Source of the DNA: Vombatus ursinus
Taxonomy: Eukaryota > Chordata > Mammalia > Diprotodontia > Vombatidae
Reading direction: 5' to 3'
NCBI RefSeq assembly: GCF_900497805.2
Contig: NW_020948739.1
Span: 8,977,420 to 9,041,419, forward strand
Length of the DNA: 64,000 bases
Part shown: positions 42,165 to 52,974 of the stretch, one piece after another
Position numbering within the stretch: position 1 is the first letter of the stretch
Layout of the letters: each line of letters begins with the position of its first letter
Notes under the pieces: model-generated
Databases searched by the model: none
Told to the model about the DNA's origin: nothing
Seen by the model: the letters and a program-made list of their open reading frames with translations, nothing else
Made by a program: the position numbers and the translations under genes

Positions 42165-43540
42165 CAATAATGAACCTTATGTCCAAAATATCGAGGGAAT
42201 TAATGAAAAGAAATGCAGGGGAAGGTGGCCTAGCTATTCCAGATCTTAAATTGTATTATAAAGCAGCAATCATCAAAACTACTTGGTACTAGCTAAGAAA
42301 TAGAGTGGTGGATCAGTGGAATAGGTTAGGCATGCAGTCAAATCCAAAGACTCCTTCTGCTGGGATAAGAATTCACTATTTAACAAAAACTGCTGGGGAA
42401 ACTGGAAAATAGTATGGCAGAAACTATTCATAGACCTATGCCCTACACCAAGATAAAGTAAAAATTGGTGCATGATTTAGTTATAAAGGCTGATACTCTG
42501 AGCAAACTAGGGGAGCAAGGAATAGTTTACCTATCAGATCTCTGGAGAAGGGAAGAATTTATGACCAAACAAGAGATAGAGAACATTATAAAATGCAAAA
42601 GCTATCTATAGTCATATGAAAAAATGCTCTAAATCACTATTGATTAGAGAAATGCAAATCAAAACAACTCTGAGGTACCACATCACACCTATCAAATTGG
42701 CTAACATGACAAAACAGGAAAATGATAAATGTTGGAGAAAATGTGGGAAAATTGGAACACTGATGCATTGTTGGTGGAGTTGTAAAGTAATCCAACCATT
42801 CTGGAGAGCAATTTGGAACTATGCCCAAAGGACTATAAAATTGTCCATACCTTTTCACCCAGCAATACCACTCCTAGGTCTGTATCCCAAAGAGATCATA
42901 AAAATGGGAAAAGGACCCACATGTACAAGAATATTTATAGCAGCTCTTTTTGTGGTGGCCAAGAATTGGAAATTGAGGGGATGCCCATCAATTGAGGAAT
43001 GGCTGAACAAGTTGTGGTATATAAATGTAATGGAATACTCTTGTGCTATAAGAAATGATGAGCAAGAAGATTTTGGAAAAACCTGAAAAGACTTGTATGG
43101 ATTGATGCTGAAAGAAGCGAGCAGAACCAGGAGAACGTTGCACACAGTAAGAGCCACATTGTGCAATGACTAACATTGATAGACTTAGCCCTTCTCATCA
43201 ATGCAAGGATCTGAGATATCTCCAAAGGTCTCATAATGGAAAATACTATCCGCATTCAAAGAAAGAACTATGGAGTCTGAATGCAGATCGAAAGATACTA
43301 TTTAATCTTTTTTTCTTTTGTTGTTCTGTTTTGTTTCTTCTTTCTTGTGGTTCCTCCCATTGGTTCTAATACTTCTTTACAACATGACTCATGAGAAAAT
43401 ATGTTTTATATGAATGTATTAATGAGCCTATAGCAGATTGCATGCTGTCTTGGGGAGGGGGAAGGAGAGGGAATGGAAGAAAGTTGAAAACTCAAAAGCT
43501 TATGGAAGTGAATGCTGAAAACTAAAAACAAACAAATGAA
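42165..43540 (+). mobile_element. L1, ORF2 C-terminal third and 3'UTR
   Basis: Starts inside ORF2 ('ggaaggtggcctagctattc', the L1 'GGLAIPDLKLYYKAA' region) and runs through the 3'UTR to an A-rich end near 43540. 5'-truncated. Close relative of the L1 at 52015-52974. The upstream reading frame has breaks; the C-terminal part is open (see next entry). Head to head with the reverse L1 at 40445-42050. Confidence 0.93.
42616..43086 (+). pseudogene. L1 ORF2p C-terminal remnant (open, 156 codons)
   Basis: The longest meaningful open frame in the window. It begins '[19 protein letters not shown]', equivalent to the human L1 '[19 protein letters not shown]'. The C-terminal cysteine motif is intact: C-W-R-K-C, then seven residues to H, then C four residues later (CX3CX7HX4C). 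It continues '[10 protein letters not shown]' and '[16 protein letters not shown]', then ends with '[20 protein letters not shown]', the standard L1 ORF2 ending. It is a tail only: no endonuclease or RT domain in frame. It is not a host gene and has no function on its own. Confidence 0.95.
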
Positions 43541-43670
43541 CAAATACATAATGAACTTTATGTTATACTTCTTTTAAACATGGTGTAGATTCTAGTACAG
43601 CACACTCAGGTATGTATAACAACGAACTAACTCAGTAGGTAGCTTATCTAACTGCATACCATAATCTAGA
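43541..43670. other. Unassigned flank
   Basis: Nothing recognised. Confidence 0.4.
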
Positions 43671-43681
43671 CAATATACATT

Positions 43682-43835
43682 CTTTTTTAAAAATTTTTTT
43701 AGCAAGGCAATCAGGGGTAAGTGACTTGCCCAGGGTCACACAGCTGATAAATGTCAAGTGTCTGAGGCCAAATTTGAACTCAAGTCCTCCTGACTTGAGG
43801 GCTGGTGCTCTTTGCACTGCACCACTTAGCTGCCC
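43682..43835 (-). mobile_element. CORE-SINE, short form
   Basis: Reverse SINE ending 'ctgcaccacttagctgcc'. 11-bp TSD 'caatatacatt' / 'caatatgcatt' at 43671-43681 and 43836-43846. Confidence 0.95.
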
Positions 43836-44064
43836 CAATATGCATTGTTTATCCACTTATTTTTTTCATGTATGTATACTAGACTTTCTTTGAGTGGTCA
43901 TGGACCTTGTTGTGGTGACCCTGTAGCATTCTGGGACTCAGTACAACTAACACAATACCCTTTGCAAATGTAAATTAATTTTCTGGATAAGGCCGTTCTG
44001 GATTATTTGGGCCTCCTTCTTGTGGCAATTGCTTCATGTTGCTTAAATTAAATTCCTTAATCAT

Positions 44065-44262
44065 CAAGAAAATATATGGCTTTGGAGTCAGAAGACATGG
44101 GTTTAATACCTAGCTCTGTTCCTTAGGAACTGTGTGACCTTGAGCAAGTCACTTAATTCCTCTGGGCCTCAGTTTCCCCATTTGTAAAATGAGAGGGTTG
44201 GCCTAGATGATCTCTATAAGCTTCCATCTAATCCTTGATCCTAAGGGTCTATGAAATATGTT
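44065..44262 (+). mobile_element. MIR/THER SINE
   Basis: 'atatggctttggagtcagaa', 'gtgtgaccttgagcaagtca', 'ttggcctagatgatctctat'. Confidence 0.9.
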
Positions 44263-44454
44263 TCTTGAAGCTAACTCTTTTAATTGTTTTCCTTTGTAGA
44301 GTATGTGGGCCATCATTATCTGTAACTTTCTTATATTTTCTGGTTTCATTTATAATGAAGATGCCAATGCTGAAAAGGCTAAATTCTTTTAGTACTGTAA
44401 CAACTATGTAGTTGAATAATAATCTCACATTAAGACCATTAACATCTGGAGAAG

Positions 44455-44632
44455 AGAAAACGCATCTTCCTTCTGTCTTTGTTAGAGTTGAGATGTGATA
44501 TACTGCACGTGCTGTCAGACACAGTGGTATGTTTTTTAGTTTGGTGCAGCCACCTTTTTCCTGTGTTTTTTATCCTTCATTAAAAGGGATGGCACATTGG
44601 AGAGGAGAGGGAACAGGGATATATTTGTAAAT
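44455..44632 (+). repeat. Interspersed repeat of unsure family (+ copy)
   Basis: 'atactgcacgtgctgtcaga', 'ttcattaaaagggatggcac', 'ggagaggagagggaacaggg'. Resembles a repeat I know to be common in marsupial genomes; a reverse relative lies at 53700-53925. Confidence 0.5.
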
Positions 44633-44905
44633 GAGTGGCTAGGTGGCCTAGTGGATAGTGTGCCCAGCCTTGTGTCAGGAAGACTGAGTTCCAATCTAGC
44701 CTCAGACACTTATTAGCTCTATGTCCCTGGGCAAGTCACTTAAGCTTTGTTTGCTTCAATTTCCTGAATTGAAAAATGGGGGTAATACTAGCACCTACCT
44801 CCCAGGGTTGTTGTGAGGATTGAAAGAAACAGTATTTGCAAAGCACTTAGCATAGTGCCTGGCACATAGTTAATGTTATGTAAATGCTAGCTAATATGGG
44901 TGTAA
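44633..44905 (+). mobile_element. MIR SINE, full with L2-type tail
   Basis: 'gtggctaggtggcctagtgg', 'ctgggcaagtcacttaagct', 'ttgttgtgaggattgaaaga', 'tagcatagtgcctggcacat'. Confidence 0.9.
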
Positions 44906-45324
44906 AAACAATGGAAATCAATAATTTAAAAAAGGACTATTGACATTTAAATGAATGTCTATAGATGATCTAAAAACGTGTTAACCCTCTCAGCCCCTTT
45001 CTCTGTTGTGTTTTTTTTTATTATATTTTTTTTAGTATTTTTATATTTTCCACGGATCCCCATGACCAATGGAGATTCATCACCTAGTTTCCATCCTCCT
45101 GGCAGTGCCCTCTCCATATTTATTGAAGCTGGACAGCACATACCACAGTCTTTCACCCAAACTCTAGTCAAAGCATTCTAACTTTCTAGAACTTTTCTGA
45201 GTTTATGCTCCTCAGGAATAGTCTTTGAGAATCCAGGATCCCATCTATGGAGGCAAATAACTTTAGTACAAACTATTATATGACAAGTGCATAAAACATG
45301 CACAAACAAAATGTGACGTGAATT
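44906..45324. other. Unassigned
   Basis: No repeat recognised; a 67-codon + strand ORF at 44978 lacks any domain. Confidence 0.4.
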
Positions 45325-45575
45325 TGAGGCAGCTAGGTGGTACAGTAGTTAAAGTGTTAGCCCTGGAGTCAGAGATACCTGAGTTCAAATCCTGCCCTAA
45401 ATACTTATTGGCTATATGACCAAGGCCAAGTTACTTGACTTCTCAGTTTCCTCATCTGCAAAATGGAGATAATAATAGCATCTTTCTCACAGGGTTGTTG
45501 TGAAAATCAAATAAAAAATCATATGTAAAGTGCTTCGCAAACCTTAAAGTGGTATATAGATGCTATCTTTTGTTA
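45325..45575 (+). mobile_element. MIR SINE
   Basis: 'gaggcagctaggtggtacag', core, 'cacagggttgttgtgaaaat', 'taaagtgcttcgcaaacctt'. Confidence 0.9.
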
Positions 45576-45589
45576 TTCAAGTTGGAAAG

Positions 45590-45705
45590 GTCATTATCAG
45601 TAGAAGAAAAGCAGGTAAGGCTTCCTGGAGGAGGTAAAATTTGACTTAAGCTTTAAAAGATGGACAAAAATTCAATGGGGGGCATGGATGAAAGAATTCC
45701 AGGCA
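45590..45705 (-). mobile_element. L2 LINE fragment
   Basis: 'ggcttcctggaggaggtaaa' and 'gaattccaggcatgag' are reverse L2. Confidence 0.6.
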
Positions 45706-45707
45706 TG

Positions 45708-45910
45708 AGTAGAATGATACAGTGGAATGAGCATTGAGTCTGTCTAGAGTCAGGGGATCTGAGTTCAAATCCTTCCTCTGATGCTTGCTGCCTGTATGAC
45801 CTTGAGCAAATTAATCATCCTATGCCTCAGTTTCTTCCTCTGTAAAATGAGGAAGTTAGATTAGAAGGCTTCTGGAGTCCCTTTCAGTTCTAGATCTATG
45901 ATGATATGAC
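45708..45910 (+). mobile_element. MIR/THER SINE
   Basis: 'gatctgagttcaaatccttc', 'atgaccttgagcaaattaat', 'agtccctttcagttctagat'. Confidence 0.88.
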
Positions 45911-46534
45911 AGGTTATCCTCTTCTAGAAACTATCCATATTATCAATGTTCTTTTTAAAATGTGGATGGATGCGAACTGACCGGGCAAAGTACAGTGGTC
46001 CTTTCGCTTCCTTGTCCTTGAACATTATTCACCTCTTAATACAGCCCAAGATTATATTAGCTGTCTCGCCTGGAATATCACATAGGCATATCCATATTTT
46101 ATTCCACTAAAATTTACAGAACCCCTTTCCGATAAAATTCTGTGTTTAGTGACACCTCCCATATCTTGGACTTGTGAAGGTGTGTCTTCTGAAGCCCAGT
46201 GTGACTTTATCTCTATTCAATTTCTTCTTAAGATTCAGCCCAGATTCCAACCTGTTCAAGCCTGTTGAGATCTTTTTGGATCCTGAGTATCTTCCAAAGT
46301 TTTCGCCATCTGTCCTAGTTCTATGACATCTAGAAATAATGAATAGTCATTCCATCCATACCTTTATTCAAGTGATAAATAGAAGAGATCCAGGCCCAGC
46401 TTGCTAGGGTACTCCACTGGAGACCTCCTTCCAATTTGACATGCAGCAAACTATTAGTAACTACTCTTTGGATCTGGACATACAGCCTACATCTCTCCAT
46501 TTTTTTCCCACAGGAACAGAGGGGAAGGGGAATA

Positions 46535-46888
46535 GGAAAAGGAATAAGCATTTCTACAGCACCTACTATGTGCCAGGAATTGTAAGTATTGCTTTTTACA
46601 TATATTATTTTATTCAATAATAATAGCTAACATTTAGGTAGCATTTGCTATGTGCCAGGCACTGTGCTAAGCCTTTTACAATTATTATTTTATTTGATCC
46701 TCTCAATAACTCTGTGAGGTAGATGCTATTATTATCCCCATTTTACATCTGAGGAAACTGAGACAGACAGAGGTTAAGTGCCTCGTTCAGTCACACAACT
46801 AGTGAGTACCTGAGGCTGGATTTGAATTCAGGTTTTCCTGACTCTAGGTCCAGTGTTCTATTCACGGAACCACCTAACTGCCTCTACA
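46535..46888 (-). mobile_element. MIR SINE(s) inside L3/CR1
   Basis: 'cacctactatgtgccaggaa' then again 'tttgctatgtgccaggcact', then a full reverse core to 'gaaccacctaactgcctct'. L3 sequence continues on both sides ('ctcactg/catg'). Confidence 0.88.
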
Positions 46889-48029
46889 AGAGCGTGAGAG
46901 ACTTTATCAAATATTTTGCTAAAATTCAGGTAAACTATATCTACAGTATCCCCTGACCTACCAATCTACTAGCACTGTCCAAACTGGAAATAAATTCAGC
47001 ATGGTTTGATTTGTTCTAGGTGAAGTGATTCTAACTCTGTGATCATTTCCCCTTTTCTAGATCTTCACAAGGCATCCGTTGATATGTTTGGGAATTTATC
47101 TGGGAATCAATTTGAAGAGGTCCATGGTTTGCAGACTTCATTCTCTTCTGTTTTTCAATCATTAAGGCATTTCCCCTTTTAAAATTCTTCAGCACTTTTT
47201 CCATTTCTCCATGTTTTTCAAAGGCCCCTGACAGTAGCTCATTCATCATGTCTTCCAGGTCTTTCAGTCCTGAGGTACATAGTGACTTGAATTTATTGAG
47301 GGAAGCTAGGTGCTCTCCTGCTATCTTACTTATTATCCTGGATATCAACACTCTCTTAGCCATTTTGTTCTGTCTTTTCCAATCCAAAGATTGTTCATCT
47401 TGGCAGAGAAAATAGAAGCAAGATAAACATTGAGGAGCTCAGTCTTCTCTGTACCATTGCTTATCAGTGTCCTGTCCAAACTGAGTAGCAGTCCTATCCC
47501 TTCTTTGATCTTCATCTTTCCCCTACTATAGTTTAATATACTTTAACCATTTTTTTTTAATCTGTAGCTTTCTTCCAGTCTCAGCCCATTCTAAACTTGA
47601 ACATTTTGGATACGCATTTTTATGGGACTGTACTGTACTTTTGTATTCATCTTATCGTTTGCCCTTGCTTCTACATTATGTATGTCTTTTAAGAATTTAA
47701 GTTGTGGAATAATTTCCCTAGATATCCACATTGCCTTCTTTAGTCAACTCTCCCTTTTCCTGTGCAACAGAATTCTTTCTCTTTGTGTCTTCAGAACTAT
47801 TTTTGAGAATTTCCCATACCTCCCGAGTTGACTTCTGCAGAATTTTATTCTTTCTCTGAGTCCTTTAAAATCTACCTTCCTAAAAACTATGGCAGATATC
47901 TGATTATTTCTGGCTTTTCTCTCCTTCATCACAAATTCTTAAATAGAGTGATTATTCCCTCCCAATGTTTCTATCATTTCCAATAAATGTTTAACAATAG
48001 TGTCTCTAAAAAAAAAAAAGCAGGACTCA

Positions 48030-48170
48030 TTTTTAAAGTTTTTTTAAGTTTTATTTATTTTTATGTATTTATTTTATGTATTTATTTATTTATATATATT
48101 ATATATTTCTATTCTTACATATATTATTCACTTATATATTATATTTATTTATTTATTGTTAAGTTTATTA
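48030..48170. repeat. (TATT)n AT-rich low complexity
   Basis: Runs of ttta, tatt and tata; ORFs here are Tyr/Phe/Ile strings. Confidence 0.9.
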
Positions 48171-48330
48171 TGTATTCTTAATGTTTTTTTCCATTACTTT
48201 CTTATGTCTAGATAACAAACAAAGCAATAAATTAATAAATAAATAAAGATTTAATTTGTAGTTTGCTGATTTCTGGGGTATAAATGTTCACGCTGAAAAT
48301 TTAACAGTCTCCTTTCTCACAAGGTCTCAT
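48170..48330 (+). repeat. Shared unidentified repeat, copy 1
   Basis: 'ttccattactttcttatgtc', 'gatttaatttgtagtttgct', 'aatgttcacgctgaaaattt'. A second copy in the same orientation is at 59560-59765. Confidence 0.75.
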
Positions 48331-48744
48331 TAAGAATTGGCTCCTGCACACCCTGGATTTCCACATAAGAAACCACTTCCTATTTGTCTCTGAGCATCTG
48401 ATCCAGATTAGAATTTTTCCCTTGTTGGTTCTTCCACCTTTTGAAGGACAAAGGTATCATTAAGCCAAGTAAAGAAATTATTAATTGCATAATTGAAGTC
48501 CCCTAATTTCTACCATATCATGGAGCTGCACCAGGCTTATAACCTATTTTTGAGACATTCCTCTTTCTGTCCATGTGGTCTGTAGTATAAATCAATGACA
48601 ATATTGTTTCTATTTCTGCGTCCATTGATCTTTACCCAATGTTTTCTACTGTGCTTTCTCTCTACCCCACCATCATCCTCATTGTCCCACCACTAATAGA
48701 AACTCTCTCCTAAAACTACCACATATTCATTTTGTGTGTTTGTT

Positions 48745-48825
48745 TGTGTGTGTATTTGTGTATGTATTATTTCCCCCATTAGAATGTAAGCTTCTTGAAG
48801 GAAGCTATGTTTCACTTTTGTATCT
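48745..48825 (+). mobile_element. L2 LINE 3' fragment
   Basis: 'tttcccccattagaatgtaa' and 'gcttcttgaaggaagctatg'. Confidence 0.75.
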
Positions 48826-49085
48826 GTATTCAATCCAATAAACATTTATTGAGTACCTACTATGTTCCAGGTACTGTGCTAAGCACTGGGGATACAATTA
48901 ATTAAAAAAAAAAAAGACAGTCCCTACTGTCAAAGAACTTACAATCTAATGCAGGAAGACAACACACAAAAGGAGATGGAAAAAGGTATGGGGGGGAAAT
49001 GGGACCCCCAGGGGTACCCTGGCATTGGGGCATCTTATTGAAACCAGGTAGGGCAGTAGATGCAAAGCAATTAAAGCTTACATTT
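48826..49085 (-). mobile_element. L2-like LINE 3' end
   Basis: 'tccaataaacatttattgag', 'cctactatgttccaggtact', 'aaagaacttacaatctaatg', 'ggcatcttattgaaaccagg'. Tail to tail with the preceding + L2. Confidence 0.8.
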
Positions 49086-49121
49086 TAGCTCATGTCTAGA
49101 TTCTCCCCCAAAGAAGAAGAG

Positions 49122-49545
49122 TAGTAAAGTACTGTATTTTACCACATAATCGTCGCATCCTCTGTTTTTTTTTTCCAGTCCAAACATTGGATTATAACCT
49201 TTCATTGCATAATTGTTGCATGGTATAATTTTATTTGTCGTGCTGCTTAAAAGGTAAACAGAGCAGCAATGAATTCACCAGTGGCATATGGACACATGCA
49301 TTGAGAGCCTAGAATTCTTAGCCCACACACATTGTCTGTATTCAGTTTTAATGTATATTCCCGAGTATTCCGTGCATCCTAATCTTACACCAAAGATAGT
49401 TTAGTAATAAATGATTTTTTAAGTAATACCAGCACATTTTTTTTAAAAAGAAGCTTCCCAAAATAGTCACACCTCACTTTTTGCAAAAAATTTGGCATAA
49501 AATATGCAATGATTATGTGGTGAAACATAGCATATACAATATGAA
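49122..49545. mobile_element. DNA transposon with TIRs, superfamily not assigned
   Basis: Left end 'gtattttaccacataatcgt' + 'cgcat' and right end, reversed, 'ctatgtttcaccacataatc' + 'attgcat': imperfect TIRs of about 25-28 bp around 420 bp. An internal relative of the TIR motif ('ttgcataattgttgcat') lies near 49206. No ORF. TSD not clear; possibly 2-bp TA. Confidence 0.65.
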
Positions 49546-50019
49546 TCAGGTATGGGACAGGTATTTATTTCATAAACACAAAAGTAATACTTGACATAAA
49601 ACATTCTCACAAATACACATTAATAAAAACTTAAACAAGAAGCAATATTATATTCTCCTAGGAGGCTGAGGCTTAGAACATTAGCATGTGAAACAGTTTG
49701 GGAGAGAGCTGAATAAACATTATTACATTTTCCCTTGACTCTGTATTGAGAGCCTTTTAACCTCAAAGTCCATGTATTCTGGCTAGCCAAGGAAGCGGTT
49801 GGGCTCCTTCCCCTGCTAGTGGTATCCTCTTCAAAGCAGCAACTCCCTTGGCCAATTATCTCTGACCCAGGGCTAGACAGGGGTGAGGATGACGGTAAAT
49901 AAAAGCCCTTCTAACTTTCATAGTATATGATTACATAATTCTAGGAGACAAGCTTGTAAAATCAGGGAGTATATATGTTAGCCTATCAAGGGTCCATTTA
50001 GGACTTTGATGGGAGTAAA
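49546..50019. other. Unassigned
   Basis: No repeat or gene recognised. Confidence 0.45.
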
Positions 50020-50210
50020 AGATAGTGGAGAGGTGGAAAGACTTCTGGATTTGGAGTCAGAAGATATGGGTTCAAAACCTGGCTCTGCTACTTTCTACCT
50101 GTGTGATTATAGACAAGTCACTTAAACCTTTCAGGGCACCCATTTCTTCATTTGTAAAATGGACCAGATTACTTTAAGGTTCTTTCTAGATCAAAATTTG
50201 TGATCCTATG
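50020..50210 (+). mobile_element. MIR/THER SINE
   Basis: 'atttggagtcagaagatatg', 'gacaagtcacttaaaccttt', 'taaggttctttctagatcaa'. Confidence 0.88.
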
Positions 50211-50745
50211 GGAAAAAAAAGTTCAAGCTTCTTGGAACAGTATAAGCTCTCTTTTACCCTGTGTCCCATTGATCTCTGGTGCCTAGAAAATAATGACATT
50301 TGTCATGGACTACTTGGGGTCATTGTCATTGATTTGGGTGATTCCTCTAATGGAGGAACTTCATGCAAGAACTTTTAAAACAGAGCTTTTGAGTAACTCT
50401 GGGGATTTCCATAAAGATTTGTGATGGTAGCCATGCTCAGGGTCTTCTAAAGCATCAAGTCATTACTCTATTCTATTATGGAATTTCCCCAACCAACTGT
50501 GTGCTTGGCTGGGATAAGTCTCATAATGTGTTCAGAAGAGATAGAAATTGATTTGCTAGTTTGTTGAACAGACTAGTCTCCCAGCCTTGGAAGCTCTCAC
50601 TGAAGTGATGATTGAACTCATAACCAGCTTACTGCATGAAGAAGGCCTAGGTGGACAAAGGTTTAGTGGATGGCAGTTTGAGAAGGATCGTGTAGACAAC
50701 CCAGTGTTTCTCTCCTTAAGGAGTTTCTAGTTTACAACATAAGCA
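50211..50745. other. Unassigned, repeat-poor
   Basis: No repeat or gene recognised over 530 bases. Confidence 0.45.
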
Positions 50746-50749
50746 TAAG

Positions 50750-51062
50750 CAACTTGAAAGCAGGGACTATGTCTTTGTATCCCTGGTGCCTACCACAATG
50801 CCCTTCATTATAGGATCAGACCATGATTTCATTGGTCTAGGGAGTTCCAGATGAGAAACCTCCCTTTACCAATGCAATTCAGCAACTAATCTATCATTTG
50901 GTTTTAGAGAGTTGCTTGGAGGCATCGAGAAGTTAAATGATTTATCCAAGGTCACAGAGTCAATAAGTGTCCGCGGTGGGACTTGAGCCCAAATTTTCCT
51001 GACTTCTAGCATGGCTCTCTATTCATTACCCCAGGTTGCCTCTGCCTTTCACATAGTAGGTG
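50750..51062 (-). mobile_element. L2 fragment (+) followed by long-tail MIR (-)
   Basis: L2 bit 'gcagggactatgtctttgta' (50765-50815, + strand). Then reverse MIR with tail 'gagaaacctccctttaccaa' + 'tgcaattcagcaacta', core 'atttatccaaggtcacagag'. Confidence 0.7.
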
Positions 51063-51312
51063 TATTAGGTATAGTACATAGTAGGATTGATCTCTGGGAT
51101 AAAAGTCTTTTGAAGTGTTGAGTTCTCAGGTTTCTGAATTGTTTCTAATAGGGAACCACAACTCACAGCATGGTTTCCTTAGGGAATGAATAAACAGCTG
51201 GAGCTACTGCTTCAACTAACAGCAGCATGTTTTTTCCCAGGCTAATCACAAGTAGACCACTTTAAGTAAGACATTAAATAATTTTTGCATTATTACACGT
51301 CAGCATCTGGAG

Positions 51313-51455
51313 CAGTGATTCTCAAAGTCTGGTCTGGGGACCCCTAGAAGTACCCAAGATCCTTTTACAGAGTCTGTGAGGTAAAAATATTTTCATAATA
51401 ATACTAAGACATTTAAATGTCTAACACAGCAAATATCAATAGATATAATCAGGGG
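51313..51455 (+). mobile_element. hAT (Charlie-like) fragment
   Basis: TIR 'cagtgattctcaaagtctgg', then 'tctggggacccctagaagta' and 'tattttcataataatactaa'. The right end is missing. Confidence 0.8.
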
Positions 51456-51550
51456 TGTGCTGGTGATATTAAACTGGAGAGTGTTGGAAGGGGGATTCAG
51501 CAACTTAAGTCAAGTCAGCATGCATTTATTAAGCACTTGCTATGTACCAA

Positions 51551-51944
51551 GCAGCTAGGTGGCTCAATGTATAGAGTGCTGGACCTGGAGTCAGGAAAAC
51601 CTGAGTTCAAATCTGGCCTCAGACACTAACGGTGTGACCTCGGAGGAGTCACTTAACCTTTGTTTGCCTTAATCCACTGGAGAAGGAAGTAGCAGACCAC
51701 TTCAGTATCTTTGCCAAGAAAATCCCTTGGACAGTATTAGCATGGCCAGTATGATCCATGGAAAGACTGAAACCAAAAGGAAAAGAGTATGGCAGAGGAT
51801 GAGAGGGATAGATAGTATCATGGAAATAATGAACATGAACTTGGACTTTGAGAGATAGTGGAGAATAGAAGGGCCTGGCATTCTGTGGACCATGGATGAG
51901 ATCATGAAGAGTCAGACATGACTGAACAACGACAATGACAAATT
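51551..51944 (+). mobile_element. CORE-SINE with extended RTE-derived tail
   Basis: 394 bp, against about 245 bp for the usual RTE-tailed form. SINE head 'gcagctaggtggctcaatgt' and core are normal. After 'ctttgccaagaaaatccctt' it continues with about 200 bases ('atggcagaggatgagaggga', 'aatgaacatgaacttggact') before the usual end 'gaagagtcagacatgactga'. The extra segment matches the 3' region of RTE/BovB LINEs. Sits inside L2; TSD short or unclear. Confidence 0.88.
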
Positions 51945-52014
51945 GGTAAGCACGGGGAATGCAAATACAAACAGAAAGAAAGACAATCCTCGCCTTCAAG
52001 GACCTTACATTCTA

Positions 52015-52974
52015 GAAGAAACTGAAGCTTTCTCTAGTCATATGAAAAAATGCTCTAAATTGCTATTGATTAGAGAAATACAAATCAAACAACTCTGAGG
52101 TATCACATCACACCTATCACATTGACCAACATGACAAAACAGGAAAATGATAAATGCTGGCGAAGATGTGGGAAAATTAGAACACTAATGTATTGTTGGT
52201 GGAGTTGTGAACTGATCCAACCATTCTGGAGAGCAATTTGGAACTATGCCCAAAGGGCTATAAAATTGTGCATTACCCTTTGACCCAGCAATACCACTCC
52301 TAGGTCTGTATCCCAAAGAGATCATAAAAATGGGAAAAGGACCCACATGTACAAGAATATTTATAGCAGCTCTTTTTGTAGTGGTCAAGAATTGGAAATT
52401 GAGGGGATGCCCATCAATTGAGGAATGGCTGAACAAGTTGTGATATGTGAATGTAATGGAACACTACTGTGCTGTAAGAAATGACGAGCAGGAAGACTTA
52501 AAAAAAACCTGGAAAGACTTACATGAACTGATGCAGAATGAAATGAGCAGAACCAGGAGAACATTGTACACAGTAACAGCCACACTGTGTGATGACTGAC
52601 TTTGATAGGCTTGGCTCTTTACAGCAATGCAAGAATCTAAGACAACTGCAAAAGACTCATGACGGAAATTGCTATCTATGTCCATAGAAAGAACTATGGA
52701 GTCTGAATGCAGATGGCAACATCCTATTTACTCTCCTTTTCCTTTGTTGTTTTGTTTTATTGCTTCATTCTTGTGGTTCGTCCCATTAGTTCTAATTGTT
52801 CTTTATATCATGACTAATGGGAAAATATGCTTAGTATGAATGTATAAGTAGAGCCTATATCAGATTGCATGCTGTCTTGCGGGGGGAGGAGTGGGAGGGA
52901 GAGAAAATTTTAAATGCAAAATCTTATGGAAGTGAATGTTGAAAACTAAAAGTTAATTAATTATTAAAAAAAGA
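52015..52974 (+). mobile_element. L1, ORF2 C-terminus and 3'UTR, with TSD
   Basis: 960-bp 5'-truncated L1. Encodes (with stops) '...[17 protein letters not shown]' and '[10 protein letters not shown]'; 3'UTR and A-rich end. 17-bp TSD with one mismatch (aaggaccttacattcta / aaggatcttacattcta) at 51998-52014 and 52975-52991. Confidence 0.96.

Larger units (their letters stand above)
45911..48700 (-). mobile_element. L3/CR1 LINE, endonuclease to RT, broken
   Basis: The largest single LINE in the window. Read on the minus strand, the endonuclease region comes first (48700-48330: 'gaagtcccctaatttctacc', 'aagattagaattttt' type sequence). RT follows: the RT-A box reads 'VYLNFSKIFDKVSHA' near 46890-46960, where the catalytic Asp of the usual 'YLDFSKAFD' is Asn. 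The SGVPQ-G region lies near 46400-46430 ('agggtactccactggagac'). Insertions: MIR 46535-46888 and an AT-rich block with another repeat at about 48000-48330. Many frame breaks. Confidence 0.8.

Noticed and set aside
47043-47387. 114-codon minus-strand ORF
   Set aside because: Contained in the L3/CR1 ORF2 remnant; not an independent gene.
51649-51999. 116-codon minus-strand ORF
   Set aside because: It is the antisense translation of the RTE-derived SINE tail, a spurious peptide type well known from BovB-rich genomes.
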